A stretch of 64,000 nt of DNA, from positions 5,652 through 69,651 of the forward strand of contig CBDDHW010000006.1 of assembly GCA_965228575.1 (NCBI GenBank), given 5' to 3'. The stretch is from UBA11612 sp965228575 (GTDB taxonomy: Bacteria > Pseudomonadota > Alphaproteobacteria > Rhodospirillales > Rhodospirillaceae). This document shows positions 8,720 to 17,744 of this stretch, piece by piece. The notes beneath the pieces are model-generated. The model saw nothing but the letters and a program-made list of their open reading frames with translations. It had not been told where the DNA came from and did not search any database. The position numbers and the translations under genes were made by a program. The number at the start of each line of letters is the position of its first letter. Position 1 is the stretch's first letter.

Positions 8720-9124
8720 CTAGCCGACGTAAAACAGAACCGCACCCATCGCCACATATGTCACAACTGTGTGCGCGCCGTTTATTAACGATAGCCGTGT
8801 CGATGCGCCATGAAATCGGTCGCGCATAAGCTGATTGGACAAGACGAGGCCGACACCAACCACCAGCGAGGTCATCAACGCATCAGTGGAGGTTTCCGCG
8901 CCCTGCCACATAAGCACCATTGCCAAAGCAAACGCAGACACAATGTTCATAATTACAGCGCTGATCATCGCTTTTGTTGGGCTGCCCAGTTCTTCAGGCG
9001 AAGACACACCTAATTCCTTCATCCATGGCTCGCCGAAGAGTTTTGACGAATACCACGCCGCGCCGATGACCATCGCCACGAGCGCGGCCAAGCCGATACC
9101 CAAGATGTTTAAACTTCCGATCAT
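8720..9124 (-). CDS. DUF1761 family membrane protein
   Basis: A 134-residue protein with four predicted transmembrane helices and the DUF1761 features GAAWYSSKLFGEPWMKELG near the N-terminus and SLINGAHTVVTYVAMG near the C-terminus. Function is unknown. I chose ATG 9124 because a strong GGGAGG stands just before it; the open frame extends 22 codons upstream without a better site. It converges with the crotonase gene, leaving 5 nt between stops. Confidence 0.8.
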   Translation of the reverse strand: MIGSLNILGIGLAALVAMVIGAAWYSSKLFGEPWMKELGVSSPEELGSPTKAMISAVIMNIVSAFALAMVLMWQGAETSTDALMTSLVVGVGLVLSNQLMRDRFHGASTRLSLINGAHTVVTYVAMGAVLFYVG

Positions 9125-9219
9125 GTTATCCTCCCTTGATTGATGACTATGGGCATCACAATGGCCTGCTGACGACAGAGTAACACCCACCGCTTCTCTT
9201 TAGCTATTGTACACCCCAT

Positions 9220-9876
9220 TCAGCCATCCTGTATTTGCATCGCTTTTTCGAGAACGCGAAATCCTTCAAGAAACTTACGTTCCGCCTCAGCAACCGGCAA
9301 CGGCACAAGCTTGACATCATCAAGTGGCTTTTCCTTGAAGTTAAGAACAGAGCGACACTCCGTTGGGGTGAAGCCCGCCAACTGAACCGCCTCCGTTGCC
9401 GCAGCGATGATGTCAGCCTGTTTAATAAGAGCCCGATCTGCGGGTGGTGCGGTTGCATCCAGTCCGAATCGCAGATTGATGGCACGAGACAAACGCGACT
9501 CCACTTCCTTAAACACATCCCCCACGACCGACTTCAAAGGCGTGATAAGATCGTGCGTTACGTACTCGGACGCATCGTGAAGTTTGGCCGCCATAAGTAA
9601 ACGCGCATTTGCGCGCGGCTTTAAGCGACGCACGATTTCGACCACAAAATCTGAATGTTGAGCGACACTCCATCCATGGGGACCCTGCGTTTGGCCATTC
9701 CAACGAGTATTGCGTGACAGGCCAAGGGCGATGTCCTCAATCTCGATATCAAGAGGTGATGGATCTACGAGGTTCAGCCGGCGTCCTGATAACATTCGCT
9801 GCCAGGTCCGGGGCGCATGGGACGCAAGGCGATCTGAGGTTGGAGAGGACGTCGTTTTCACGCTGGATTTTCGCAC
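9220..9876 (-). CDS. HD-domain phosphohydrolase (YfbR-like)
   Basis: The 218-residue protein has an HD metal-binding site: H74 (VAQHS), H100-D101 (KLHDASEYV) and D155 (QADIIAA). The N-terminal TWQRMLSGRRLNLVDPSP and the segment TRWNGQTQGPHGWSVAQHS are typical of the alphaproteobacterial HD hydrolase group related to YfbR 5'-deoxynucleotidase. A role in nucleotide clean-up is plausible but the substrate cannot be read from sequence. The start is GTG 9876. The response-regulator gene begins about 110 bp away on the opposite strand. Confidence 0.82.
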   Translation of the reverse strand: MRKSSVKTTSSPTSDRLASHAPRTWQRMLSGRRLNLVDPSPLDIEIEDIALGLSRNTRWNGQTQGPHGWSVAQHSDFVVEIVRRLKPRANARLLMAAKLHDASEYVTHDLITPLKSVVGDVFKEVESRLSRAINLRFGLDATAPPADRALIKQADIIAAATEAVQLAGFTPTECRSVLNFKEKPLDDVKLVPLPVAEAERKFLEGFRVLEKAMQIQDG

Positions 9877-9985
9877 TGTGGGTTTAAATTTCTCAAGAGA
9901 GATAATAGTTTATAGTCCAACTGCGGACCCTGCTTGGCTTATAAGGTATAGACCAAGGCCATTCGGGGGTCGGTTCAAGGGGATT

Positions 9986-10590
9986 ATGGGCGCGACGGTA
10001 TGGGTTTCTGCCACATCGGATTACCTAAAACCCATCAGTTTTCTGGTGGTTGACGATCGGGCATATATGCGCCGCGTCATAAAGGGCATTCTTGAAACTC
10101 TCGGATGCAAACGCATCGATGAAGCCAAGGATGGACGCGAAGCCCTGTCGGTCATGAAAAGCTGGGCACCGGACATTGTCATCACCGAATGGCTTCTCGA
10201 GCCCATGAGCGGACTTGAAATGTTGAAAGCCGTCCGCGCTGACAAATCCAACGCCAAGTTTACCCCCATCATCATGATCACATCAGAAACACGGCGCGAG
10301 AAGGTTATATTGGCGCGTAACGCTGGCGTTACTGAATATGTTGCTAAACCTTTCAACGCGAAAAGCCTCATATTGCGGATTAAGGAAGTTGTTGAGCGGC
10401 CGCGGCGTTTGTTGATGTTGGTGTTTATTTTGGACCTGATCGACGCCGACGCAGCGAAGTTATGTCCGAAGTGGAGGACAAACGCGGCAAAGGCGGGCCA
10501 AGGCCAGATAAAAAAGAAGATTCGAAAGAGGCCCTCACTCAGGCGCAAATCGACGAATTGGTGGCCGGTTCCGAAATCAAAGAAGATTGA
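9986..10590 (+). pseudogene. CheY-like response regulator, frameshifted, Glu at phospho-acceptor site
   Basis: The receiver domain starts at ATG 9986 behind AAGGGG. It shows the acidic pair D23-D24 (VVDDRAY), Thr/Ser at 99-100, and Lys121 (VAKPF). At the phospho-acceptor position the sequence is ITEW (Glu68), where relatives have ITDW. After Arg140 the frame breaks near 10405. Shifting by one base restores AFVDVGVYFGPDRRRR, the usual tail of this family, and an open frame to TGA 10590 (about 201 residues in all). The unshifted frame reads on to 10606 with an implausible tail. One G is probably missing from a GC-rich run. It is an orphan regulator with no kinase gene beside it. Confidence 0.75.
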
Positions 10591-10645
10591 TCTCCACGCC
10601 TTTTAGGGCGCCAAGCTCGCGCCGCAACCAAGTAATGTTTCAACA

Positions 10646-11857
10646 ATGACGAAAGATATCATCATTGTCGGCGGTGGTCAGGCAGGAGCGCAAGCCGCAC
10701 TCACCCTTGCGTCAAACCGGTTTTGACGGCCCCGTTACAATTCTTGGCGCAGAGCCATATATTCCCTACGAACGCCCGCCACTATCAAAGAAGTTTTTGG
10801 CAGGCGATATTGATATCGAACACCTGTATATGCGACCGGTCGCATTTTATGCCGACAAGAATATCGCGTCCGCCCCAATACCTATGTGAGTCAAATTGAC
10901 CGGACGGCGAAGTCTGTTGAATTAGGTGATGGCAGCACCCTTCAATTCAACAAGCTGATATTGGCAACGGGCGGGCGGCCCAGGAATCTCGCTTGTCCCG
11001 GTGCCGATCTTCCTGGAATACACGATCTACGAACAATTAGTGACGTCAAAGAATTCCGCGATGCCCTTGGCCCGAGTTTGAATCTTGTCATCGTCGGAGG
11101 TGGATTTATTGGTTTAGAAGTAGCTGCCGTTGCCATAAAGCTCGGATGTCAGGTCACAGTGCTCGAAACACAGCCCTTGGTTTTAAGCCGTGTGACTGCG
11201 CCAGAAGTTTCCGAGTTTTACACCAACGTTCACCGCGCCGAAGGTGTGAAAGTTTGCACATCGACTAATGTTACCGCGTTCGCGGGCGATAATAAGGTCG
11301 AGCGCGTTATATGCGGCGATCAAAGCTTTGACGCCCGATTTGGTTATTGTGGGCATAGGCATCCTACCCAATGTTGAGATCGCCGCCGCCGTAGGACTCC
11401 ATGTCGACAACGGCATTGTCGTAGACGAATATGCTCAAACGAGTGACCCCAATATATTCGCGGCAGGCGATTGCACAAACCATCCCAACCCATTGCTAGG
11501 TGAACGCCTACGGTTAGAATCAGTGCACAATGCTCTCGCGCAAGGTAAGGCGGCAGCCCCTATCTGCAGTCGGCCACGCCGCGACCGTATTCCGAAGTGC
11601 CGTGGTTTTGGTCAGACCAATTTGATCTGAAACTCCAGATGACCGGCATTTCAAAGCCAGGAGACCGCGTCGTTATTCGTGGGGATTTCGCTGAAAAGCG
11701 CTTCTCAGCGTGTTTTCTTAGAGACGGTGTGTTTGTGGCCTGTCACGCGATCAACTTCGCAAAAGACTTTCTTCAATCGAAAAAGCTCGTTTCCACGGGG
11801 GCGAGGCCCGACCCAGAGCGCTTGGGTAACTCTTCTATCCCACTGAAAGATATGTGA
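10646..11857 (+). pseudogene. Ferredoxin reductase-type NAD/FAD oxidoreductase, four frameshifts
   Basis: Five consecutive frames add up to one enzyme of about 403 residues: FAD-binding IIIVGGGQAGAQAA from ATG 10646, then YIPYERPPLSKKFL, NAD-binding NLVIVGGGFIGLEVA, IFAAGDCTNHPNP, VPWFWSDQFDLKLQMTG and the C-terminal reductase domain. The breaks lie near 10718 (extra base), 10872 (missing base), 11339 (extra C in a CCC run) and about 11575 (missing base). They alternate and sum to zero, so overall length is exactly that of an intact gene. Such enzymes pass electrons from NADH to Rieske or [2Fe-2S] ferredoxin partners; no partner oxygenase is nearby. Decay and sequencing error are both possible. 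Confidence 0.8.
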
Positions 11858-11876
11858 TTTTCGTATTTTTTGAGTA

Positions 11877-11895
11877 TTAACCTTTAAAAGGTTAA
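11877..11895. promoter_or_regulatory. 19-bp perfect palindrome, possible operator
   Basis: Arms TTAACCTTT and AAAGGTTAA flank a single A, in the AT-rich gap after the oxidoreductase gene. A one-base centre suits a dimeric protein site better than an RNA hairpin. It lies 43 bp before the small open frame at 11939 and about 300 bp before the acyl-CoA synthetase gene. I do not recognise the cognate regulator. Confidence 0.4.
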
Positions 11896-11938
11896 AATTG
11901 GGATTGATCTACCTTGTCACGTACAAACGAGATCAGAA

Positions 11939-12136
11939 ATGGACGACGTTAAATCAGTTTCCAATGAGATTCTTGGCGCGTTTCAACAAACGCCATCCGC
12001 GCGCGTAAACACGCAGGATGCGCCCCAAGATCCCAATCCGCGGCCACAACCACCGACACCGACCATCGAATCAAAACAGGTGGATGAGCCAAGCCCTCAC
12101 CCTCACCGCGGGCAAAATCTAAATACACTAATTTGA
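11939..12136 (+). CDS. Short Pro-rich open frame, uncertain coding status
   Basis: A 65-residue frame from ATG 11939, with a plausible amphipathic N-terminus (MDDVKSVSNEILGAF) followed by a Pro/Gln/Asp-rich low-complexity tail. There is no recognisable domain and only a weak ribosome site. It is the only candidate gene in the 340-bp gap between the broken oxidoreductase and the acyl-CoA synthetase. The palindrome at 11877-11895 lies just upstream. Coding status is doubtful. Confidence 0.3.
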   Translation: MDDVKSVSNEILGAFQQTPSARVNTQDAPQDPNPRPQPPTPTIESKQVDEPSPHPHRGQNLNTLI

Positions 12137-12200
12137 GTCTCGCAGACGTCCGTCTACTTGCGTAGGCCGCGACATCGGATATGAAGTAATCTCTACAAAT

Positions 12201-13763
12201 ATGAGAAGCTTTGTGCCCGACGACGTATCCCAAAATTTATACGAGATATTCCACGCCCGATTTAGGAACCACCTTCAAAACCTGTTTCTTCGAACGCCGG
12301 GCGGCAAAACATATACCTACGACGACGTTCATGCGATATCCGCGCAATACGCCAATACTCTCGCCACACGTGGCCTTAAAGTCGGTGACCGCGTTGCGGT
12401 CCAGGTCGAAAAATCGCCAGAGAGCGTTTTCTTATATTTAGCCTGCTTGCGCGTTGGCGCGGTGTTTTTGCCGCTCAACACGGCGTACCAGACGGACGAG
12501 CTTGAATATTTTCTAAGTGACGCCGAACCCACGATAGTTGTCGGCGAACCCAACGCACAATCACTTGCTGATTTGTGCACGGCGTTGAAAGTTCCGCACC
12601 ATCTAACATTAGGTGCGGACGGTTCGGGAACACTACCCGATGAGAGCAAAAACGCTCGCTCCGAATATTCGCCGCCTCATCTGGCGGGATCAGACCTCGC
12701 CGCGATTCTTTACTCCTCCGGCACCACGGGCCGCCCTAAAGGCGTCATGTTGACCCATGCAAACCTCGCGGCGAACGCTCAGGCTTTGCACAAAATTTGG
12801 GGGTTCGGCCCCGACGACGTGCTTTTACACGCACTACCCATCTTCCACACTCACGGATTGTTTGTTGCACTCAACACGGTTTTGTTTAACGGCACCGGTA
12901 TGTTGTTTCATTCAAAATTCGATACCTGCGCCGTCATTAATGATCTTCCAAACGCAACGATCTTTATGGGTGTGCCTACCTACTACGTTCGCCTCCTCGC
13001 AGACGAAAAATTTACGCGAGAAGTTTGCAACAACGTTCGCCTCTTTCTTAGCGGATCGGCACCTTTACTGGATGAGACATTCCGGGCGTTTAAGAGACGA
13101 ACCGAGAAACAACTTGTTGAACGATACGGCATGACGGAAGCCGGCATCATTACCAGCGCCAAGGTCGACCGCCCGCGTACTGCGGGAGACGTTGGTTGGC
13201 CACTGCCCAACGTCACTTTACGTATCGCCGACAACAACGATATTGCGCTGCCTCCCGGCGAGACAGGGGAGGTTCAAATTAAAGGTCCCGGAGTATTCAA
13301 GGGCTATTGGCGAAAACCGGATAAAACAGAGGAAGACTTCACATCCGATGGTTTTTTTAAAACTGGGGACCTCGCGCTGACGAATGACGCTGGAATGGTC
13401 AGCATCGTTGGACGGGCCAAAGATATGATGATCTCCGGCGGCTTCAATGTGTATCCGAAGGAAATTGAAGCGATCATCGATGGTTTGCCAGGCATTGAGG
13501 AGTCGGCGGTTGTTGGTATGCCGCACCCCGACTTTGGCGAAGCCGGTCTGGCCGTCGTTACTGTCGACGAGGAATCCAGCGCGCCTAATCCGCAAAGCGT
13601 CCGAAAGGCTTTAAAAGACGAACTCGCAAATTTTAAGGTACCGAAATTAGTGGTCATTGCAAAAGAACTACCCCGGAACGCAATGGGCAAAGTCCAAAAA
13701 GCAGTTTTGCGTCAGACCTATAGTGAAATGTGGGCAAACTTTATCGGTAGACAGAGGTTGTAG
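12201..13763 (+). CDS. matB: Malonyl-CoA synthetase-like acyl-CoA ligase
   Basis: This 520-residue adenylate-forming ligase has the AMP-binding loop YSSGTTGRPKGVMLTH at 171-186, the ERYGMTEAG motif at 308-316, the hinge region KTGDL at 387-391 and the C-terminal catalytic lysine in PRNAMGKVQK (Lys497). Overall character, including LPIFHTHGLFVALN and the ERYGMTEAG motif, is closest to malonyl-CoA synthetases (MatB), which activate malonate or methylmalonate with ATP and CoA. A related short-chain or long-chain acyl specificity is not excluded. No malonyl-CoA decarboxylase or malonate transporter is beside it. The start at ATG 12201 fits the family length. Confidence 0.82.
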   Translation: MRSFVPDDVSQNLYEIFHARFRNHLQNLFLRTPGGKTYTYDDVHAISAQYANTLATRGLKVGDRVAVQVEKSPESVFLYLACLRVGAVFLPLNTAYQTDELEYFLSDAEPTIVVGEPNAQSLADLCTALKVPHHLTLGADGSGTLPDESKNARSEYSPPHLAGSDLAAILYSSGTTGRPKGVMLTHANLAANAQALHKIWGFGPDDVLLHALPIFHTHGLFVALNTVLFNGTGMLFHSKFDTCAVINDLPNATIFMGVPTYYVRLLADEKFTREVCNNVRLFLSGSAPLLDETFRAFKRRTEKQLVERYGMTEAGIITSAKVDRPRTAGDVGWPLPNVTLRIADNNDIALPPGETGEVQIKGPGVFKGYWRKPDKTEEDFTSDGFFKTGDLALTNDAGMVSIVGRAKDMMISGGFNVYPKEIEAIIDGLPGIEESAVVGMPHPDFGEAGLAVVTVDEESSAPNPQSVRKALKDELANFKVPKLVVIAKELPRNAMGKVQKAVLRQTYSEMWANFIGRQRL

Positions 13764-13858
13764 CGTTTATCTGTAGGTGGTTTTAATACGGATTGGCGCT
13801 CGCGCTGCTTACGTGTACTTCCAAACTAGTGAAATTTTTCGCGCATAAGGATTGTTGA

Positions 13859-16414
13859 ATGGCCGAAGGTTCGAACCGAGGACACCTTGGAACGTTCACC
13901 GGCGTTTTCACGCCAAGCATCCTCACCATACTTGGTATCATTCTATTTCTTCGCGTCACCTATGTGGTGGGCGAAGCCGGTATTCTAATTGCCTTGGCAA
14001 TTATTGTACTGGCGAACGCCATATCGGTTCTTACGAGTTTTTCGCTTTCCGGAATTGCAACCAATCTTAGAGTCAAGGGTGGGGGCGACTACTACCTTAT
14101 TTCGCGAACGTTGGGACCGGAGTTTGGAGGCGCGCTTGGTCTCGTTCTCTTCCTCGCCCAGTCCATATCGATCGGGTTTTATTGCATTGGGTTTGCAGAA
14201 GCCGCTGCTGCATTGGCGGGATCGCAAAATCCGATCGTAATCAGAGCAATTGCGATCATGGCTGTTTCCTTGCTTTTCTTTTTTGCGTGGCAAGGCACAG
14301 ATTGGGCCTCACGGTTTCAGTACATTGTCATGGGACTCATCGTCGCCGCGCTGGGTTCGGTCGCTTTTGGCGTTTACGACAAATGGGACCCCGAGATTCT
14401 TCAAAGCAACCTGTATGCGCCGGCGGGAGGCCATTCGTTTTGGATTGTCTTTGCGGTGTTCTTTCCTGCCGTGACTGGTTTCACGCAAGGCGTCAGTATG
14501 TCCGGCGATCTGAAGGATCCAAGCAAAAGTATTCCCAGAGGTACGTTTCTTGCGGTTGCGTTATCGTTTGTTATTTATGTTGCCGTAGCGGTCGCATTGG
14601 GAGCATCCCTACCAAGCGACATTCTGCGTTCTGATGGAAGCGCGTTGAAATACGCCGCTGCCTGGGGACCATTGATTGACGCGGGGGTTTTCGCGGCCAC
14701 TCTGTCTTCAGCTTTAGCGTCTTTCTTGGGCGCACCGCGCATATTGCAGTCGCTCGCGAAAGATCGCATTTTTCCCGGCCTCCAATTTTTCTCGGTCGGT
14801 TCTGGTCAAACAGAAAACCCGCGGCGCGCCGTTATTTTGTCGGGCGTTATTGCCGTGCTCGTTATAGGAATTGGCGAGCTAAATTTGGTCGCATCGATCG
14901 TCTCGATGTTTTTCCTCTTGTCATACGGGCTGCTGAATTACGCCACATACTACGAAGCGCGATCGAACAGCCCCTCCTTCCGACCGACCTTCGCTCTTTA
15001 TGATTCGCGTTTGAGTTTGCTTGGTGGCCTCGCCTGTCTCGGTGCAATGCTTGCCATAAATCCCTCCTCAGCCGTGGTAGCGATCGTCATTATCATCGGC
15101 GTCTTTCAATATGTGCGTGCGCAAGATATCCCGGCGCGCTGGGCCGACAGCCGCAGGTCACACTATTTGCAGCAAGTGCGTGAGAACCTGCTGGCCGCCG
15201 CCGCAGAAACCGAGCACCCGCGCGATTGGCGCCCTCAGATTTTGGCATTTTCCGACGACCCGTCACGCCGCGAACAAATCCTGAGATTTGCGTCTTGGAT
15301 CGAAGGCGGAAGCGGCATGACAACCGTCGTGAAAGTTATCAAGAGCGAGCGGGACGATGTGGTTAAAGCACGAACCGAAGCCCTTGAAGGCCTTCGAAAA
15401 GAGCTAGAGGGTCATGATTTCACGGTATTTCCGCTCGTCATTTCGACAAACAATATCGACGATGCCATCGCTACGACAATTCAAGCCTCGGGCATCGGGC
15501 CCATCCGCGGGAACACAGTTGTCGCAAATTGGCGCAAGGGCTTGCCTGCCTATATGAGCGGTCTTGGAGACAGGCGCTACAGCCAAAACCTACGCACCGC
15601 CTTTCGACTTGGCTGCAATCTCTTAATCTTGGACGCCAACGCTGAGGAATGGAGCGCGCTTCACGAGTTACCGCCAAAGAAGCGGCGCATTGATATCTGG
15701 TGGACCTACAACAAAACCGGCGATCTGATGTTGCTTCTCGCTCATCTCATGACGCGATCCCAAGCTTGGGAAGGGGCGCGCATTCGCGTTTTGGTATCTT
15801 TAAGCGGTGAAAAAGCGGAAGAACGGTTTAACGAAATGAAGGCGGAAATCGAAGACACGCGAATCGGCGCAGAAATCATATCCGTGGGTGATGCCAACAA
15901 AGACTTGGTATGTACAAAATCTCGGGACGCGAGCGTTGTATACCTCCCCTTCACTATTCGCGGCGGGCGCTTTTATCATCCTTATGGTGGGGAAGTGGGT
16001 GAAATTATCGACCGCCTGCCGATCACCATTCTAACGCTTGCATCTCAAGACGTTGCACTTGATGCCGACCCAGACGAAGGGGAGGCTGGAAAAATTGCCG
16101 CAGCGACCGACGCACTTTCCGACGCAGCCCGAGAAATCGAGCGCATTCGAAGAGAAATTAAGAAAACGAAACAATACTTGTCGGATTTGGATGCAACTCT
16201 CGAGGCGAAGCGGAATGATCCGGACACCGAAGAAGCGGCTTTCCGCAAACTTGAAAATGAACGTGCGGAGACGAAAGCGCGACTGTCAGAGACAATTGGT
16301 TTACTAGCGCCTCAGCGTACCAAAATGCTAGAGGCTGAGAAAAAGCTCGTCGAGCTCGGAATTACACCAAGCGAAGACGAAGTTGCGGATAGCGAAGATA
16401 AAAAAGAAAGCTAA
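13859..16414 (+). CDS. SLC12/CCC-type cation-chloride cotransporter-like permease
   Basis: An 851-residue APC-superfamily membrane protein with about 12 transmembrane helices in the first half. It begins GTFTGVFTPSILTILGIILF, the helix 1 signature of Na-K-Cl cotransporter-like proteins, and continues with GGGDYYLISRTLGPEFGG. The cytoplasmic second half resembles the SLC12 C-terminal domain (QILAFSDDPSRREQILRFAS). The last 119 residues (from about 733) are acidic and form a long predicted coiled coil at about 744-835. A role in ion or amino-acid cotransport is inferred. Its stop codon interleaves with that of the GST-like gene on the other strand. Confidence 0.82.
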   Translation: MAEGSNRGHLGTFTGVFTPSILTILGIILFLRVTYVVGEAGILIALAIIVLANAISVLTSFSLSGIATNLRVKGGGDYYLISRTLGPEFGGALGLVLFLAQSISIGFYCIGFAEAAAALAGSQNPIVIRAIAIMAVSLLFFFAWQGTDWASRFQYIVMGLIVAALGSVAFGVYDKWDPEILQSNLYAPAGGHSFWIVFAVFFPAVTGFTQGVSMSGDLKDPSKSIPRGTFLAVALSFVIYVAVAVALGASLPSDILRSDGSALKYAAAWGPLIDAGVFAATLSSALASFLGAPRILQSLAKDRIFPGLQFFSVGSGQTENPRRAVILSGVIAVLVIGIGELNLVASIVSMFFLLSYGLLNYATYYEARSNSPSFRPTFALYDSRLSLLGGLACLGAMLAINPSSAVVAIVIIIGVFQYVRAQDIPARWADSRRSHYLQQVRENLLAAAAETEHPRDWRPQILAFSDDPSRREQILRFASWIEGGSGMTTVVKVIKSERDDVVKARTEALEGLRKELEGHDFTVFPLVISTNNIDDAIATTIQASGIGPIRGNTVVANWRKGLPAYMSGLGDRRYSQNLRTAFRLGCNLLILDANAEEWSALHELPPKKRRIDIWWTYNKTGDLMLLLAHLMTRSQAWEGARIRVLVSLSGEKAEERFNEMKAEIEDTRIGAEIISVGDANKDLVCTKSRDASVVYLPFTIRGGRFYHPYGGEVGEIIDRLPITILTLASQDVALDADPDEGEAGKIAAATDALSDAAREIERIRREIKKTKQYLSDLDATLEAKRNDPDTEEAAFRKLENERAETKARLSETIGLLAPQRTKMLEAEKKLVELGITPSEDEVADSEDKKES

Positions 16415-17130
16415 GAAACGAATTCTGGAAAGTATGTTGCAAGCATACGGTCAAAGTGCCCGACAAGATTGCTGTGCTTGAGCGTCGCCGTTTTTAATGG
16501 ATTGTCCCAGGGTGTGCGAACAATAAGACCCACAAACGAATAAAGACATGCGTCGAACACGGTCGGTTTGTCGCCAAAACCCCATGGCCGCGCACCGAGC
16601 CAATGCGCCAATGCCTGCACATCGGAAATCCCGAACTGCCATATGGTCTCCGCCGGATGGCGCCCGACGCCTTGGGCATATAAGACCTTCGTCAAACTCT
16701 TTTCAGTTTGACGAGCAAGAACCGGCAGTAAAATTTTTGGCACACGGATGAGATTTGCAAGGTGCGGCCGCCAGTCTTGGCGTGTCTTCGGATCAACCCA
16801 TCGCATGTAAACAATCACCCAATAGAGGTGTTCTTCCATGAGGCGCTGAAGCGCAAGAGACTCTGCACGTTCGGCAAGAGTGAGGCCGCCGTCAACTGGG
16901 TGGCCCCGCGTGTGTTCGAGGTGATTTATGATGAGGCCCGAATCCGTAAGGAGCTGCCCATTTTCTTCTACGTACGGGGCTTTACGAGTTGGTGCGGGTG
17001 ATCTGCCTTTCAAGATGGAAACGGAGTGTTCAATCTTCGCCATGCGCAAATACGTCTCAAGCTTAATGCAGAGCGGGCTCGCGCTCGGCAAGTCGAACAT
17101 TGGCTTATATTGATAGAGGGTCAGGGACAT
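16411..17130 (-). CDS. Glutathione S-transferase-fold protein (metaxin/Tom37-like)
   Basis: A protein of about 239 residues starting MSLTLYQYKP. It has a thioredoxin-like N-terminal domain (SPLCIKLETYLRMAKIEH, then KAPYVEENGQLLTDSG, which carries the cis-Pro region) and an all-helical C-terminal domain ending with ARPWGFGDKPTVFDACLYSF. This pattern matches the bacterial GST/metaxin-like family of unknown substrate. I chose ATG 17130 because the longer frame (to 17181) would run into the upstream gene, whose stop lies at 17139, leaving an 8-nt gap. The pair probably shares a transcript. Confidence 0.82.
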   Translation of the reverse strand: MSLTLYQYKPMFDLPSASPLCIKLETYLRMAKIEHSVSILKGRSPAPTRKAPYVEENGQLLTDSGLIINHLEHTRGHPVDGGLTLAERAESLALQRLMEEHLYWVIVYMRWVDPKTRQDWRPHLANLIRVPKILLPVLARQTEKSLTKVLYAQGVGRHPAETIWQFGISDVQALAHWLGARPWGFGDKPTVFDACLYSFVGLIVRTPWDNPLKTATLKHSNLVGHFDRMLATYFPEFVS

Positions 17131-17138
17131 GAATTTGG

Positions 17139-17588
17139 CTAGGAATGCGCCGGCTCCGACATCGGCACCGCGAATCGCCATACTGGGTTATCTTGCGGCA
17201 AGCCATTGCCTCGAAAATCCTCCGTACTTCTGTCTTTGGTGAAAGTGTAGAGGGGTTTGCCGTGATAAGCCCAAATGCGAGAATCGTCAGGACGCGTGAT
17301 AACCGTCCACGGTCCCATATCCTCCGCATCCTCACCCGCTGCCAGCGCTGGCCAGAATCTCGCACATTGCCCGGTGCACACAGATCGCCCCGGCTCCACG
17401 TCCATATCGAATGTGTAGAGAGTCATTCCGTTGGCGTCTGCCAAAACCTCCATGGAGCCGCCGTCTGTCGTGATTTCTTTCACATGCACGCCGGCCGGCA
17501 TATCGATCGAACTCTCGGCTGCATCTAAAGTGATTGGGACGCCTAGAAACAAGATCGGCACGAGAACCACGCCAAGCATCTTTCGCAT
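17139..17588 (-). CDS. COG4315-type secreted repeat protein (Lipoprotein_15 family)
   Basis: The 149-residue protein begins with a signal peptide (MRKMLGVVLVPILFLGVPITLDAA, cleaved about residue 24; no lipobox Cys). It has two copies of the predicted-lipoprotein repeat: GMTLYTFDMDVEPG followed by CTGQCARFWPAL, and GKPLYTFTKDRSTEDFRG. The two Cys in CTGQC may form a disulfide or bind a cofactor. The family is periplasmic and of unknown function. ATG 17588 is preceded by GAGGATT. The GST-like gene follows 8 nt after the stop. Confidence 0.8.
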   Translation of the reverse strand: MRKMLGVVLVPILFLGVPITLDAAESSIDMPAGVHVKEITTDGGSMEVLADANGMTLYTFDMDVEPGRSVCTGQCARFWPALAAGEDAEDMGPWTVITRPDDSRIWAYHGKPLYTFTKDRSTEDFRGNGLPQDNPVWRFAVPMSEPAHS

Positions 17589-17744
17589 TTCATAATCCTC
17601 TCGTTGACCGAGCAAGCATAACCTTGATCGGCTTCACATAGAACTGCTTAGGGATCTACGTGTCCTAATCCGTGCCACGCTCAATCAGAACTTGCTTAGC
17701 CCGCTGGTTGAGCGAATCAGTTTGAGTCTAGAACCAAGGAAAAA

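Noticed and set aside
10021..10548. 175-codon minus-strand frame across the response regulator
   Set aside because: It is antisense to a clear receiver domain and has no signature of its own.
11877..11895. TTAA boxes read as a CtrA-type site
   Set aside because: The spacing between TTAA tetramers is not the 7 bp of the known TTAA-N7-TTAA consensus.
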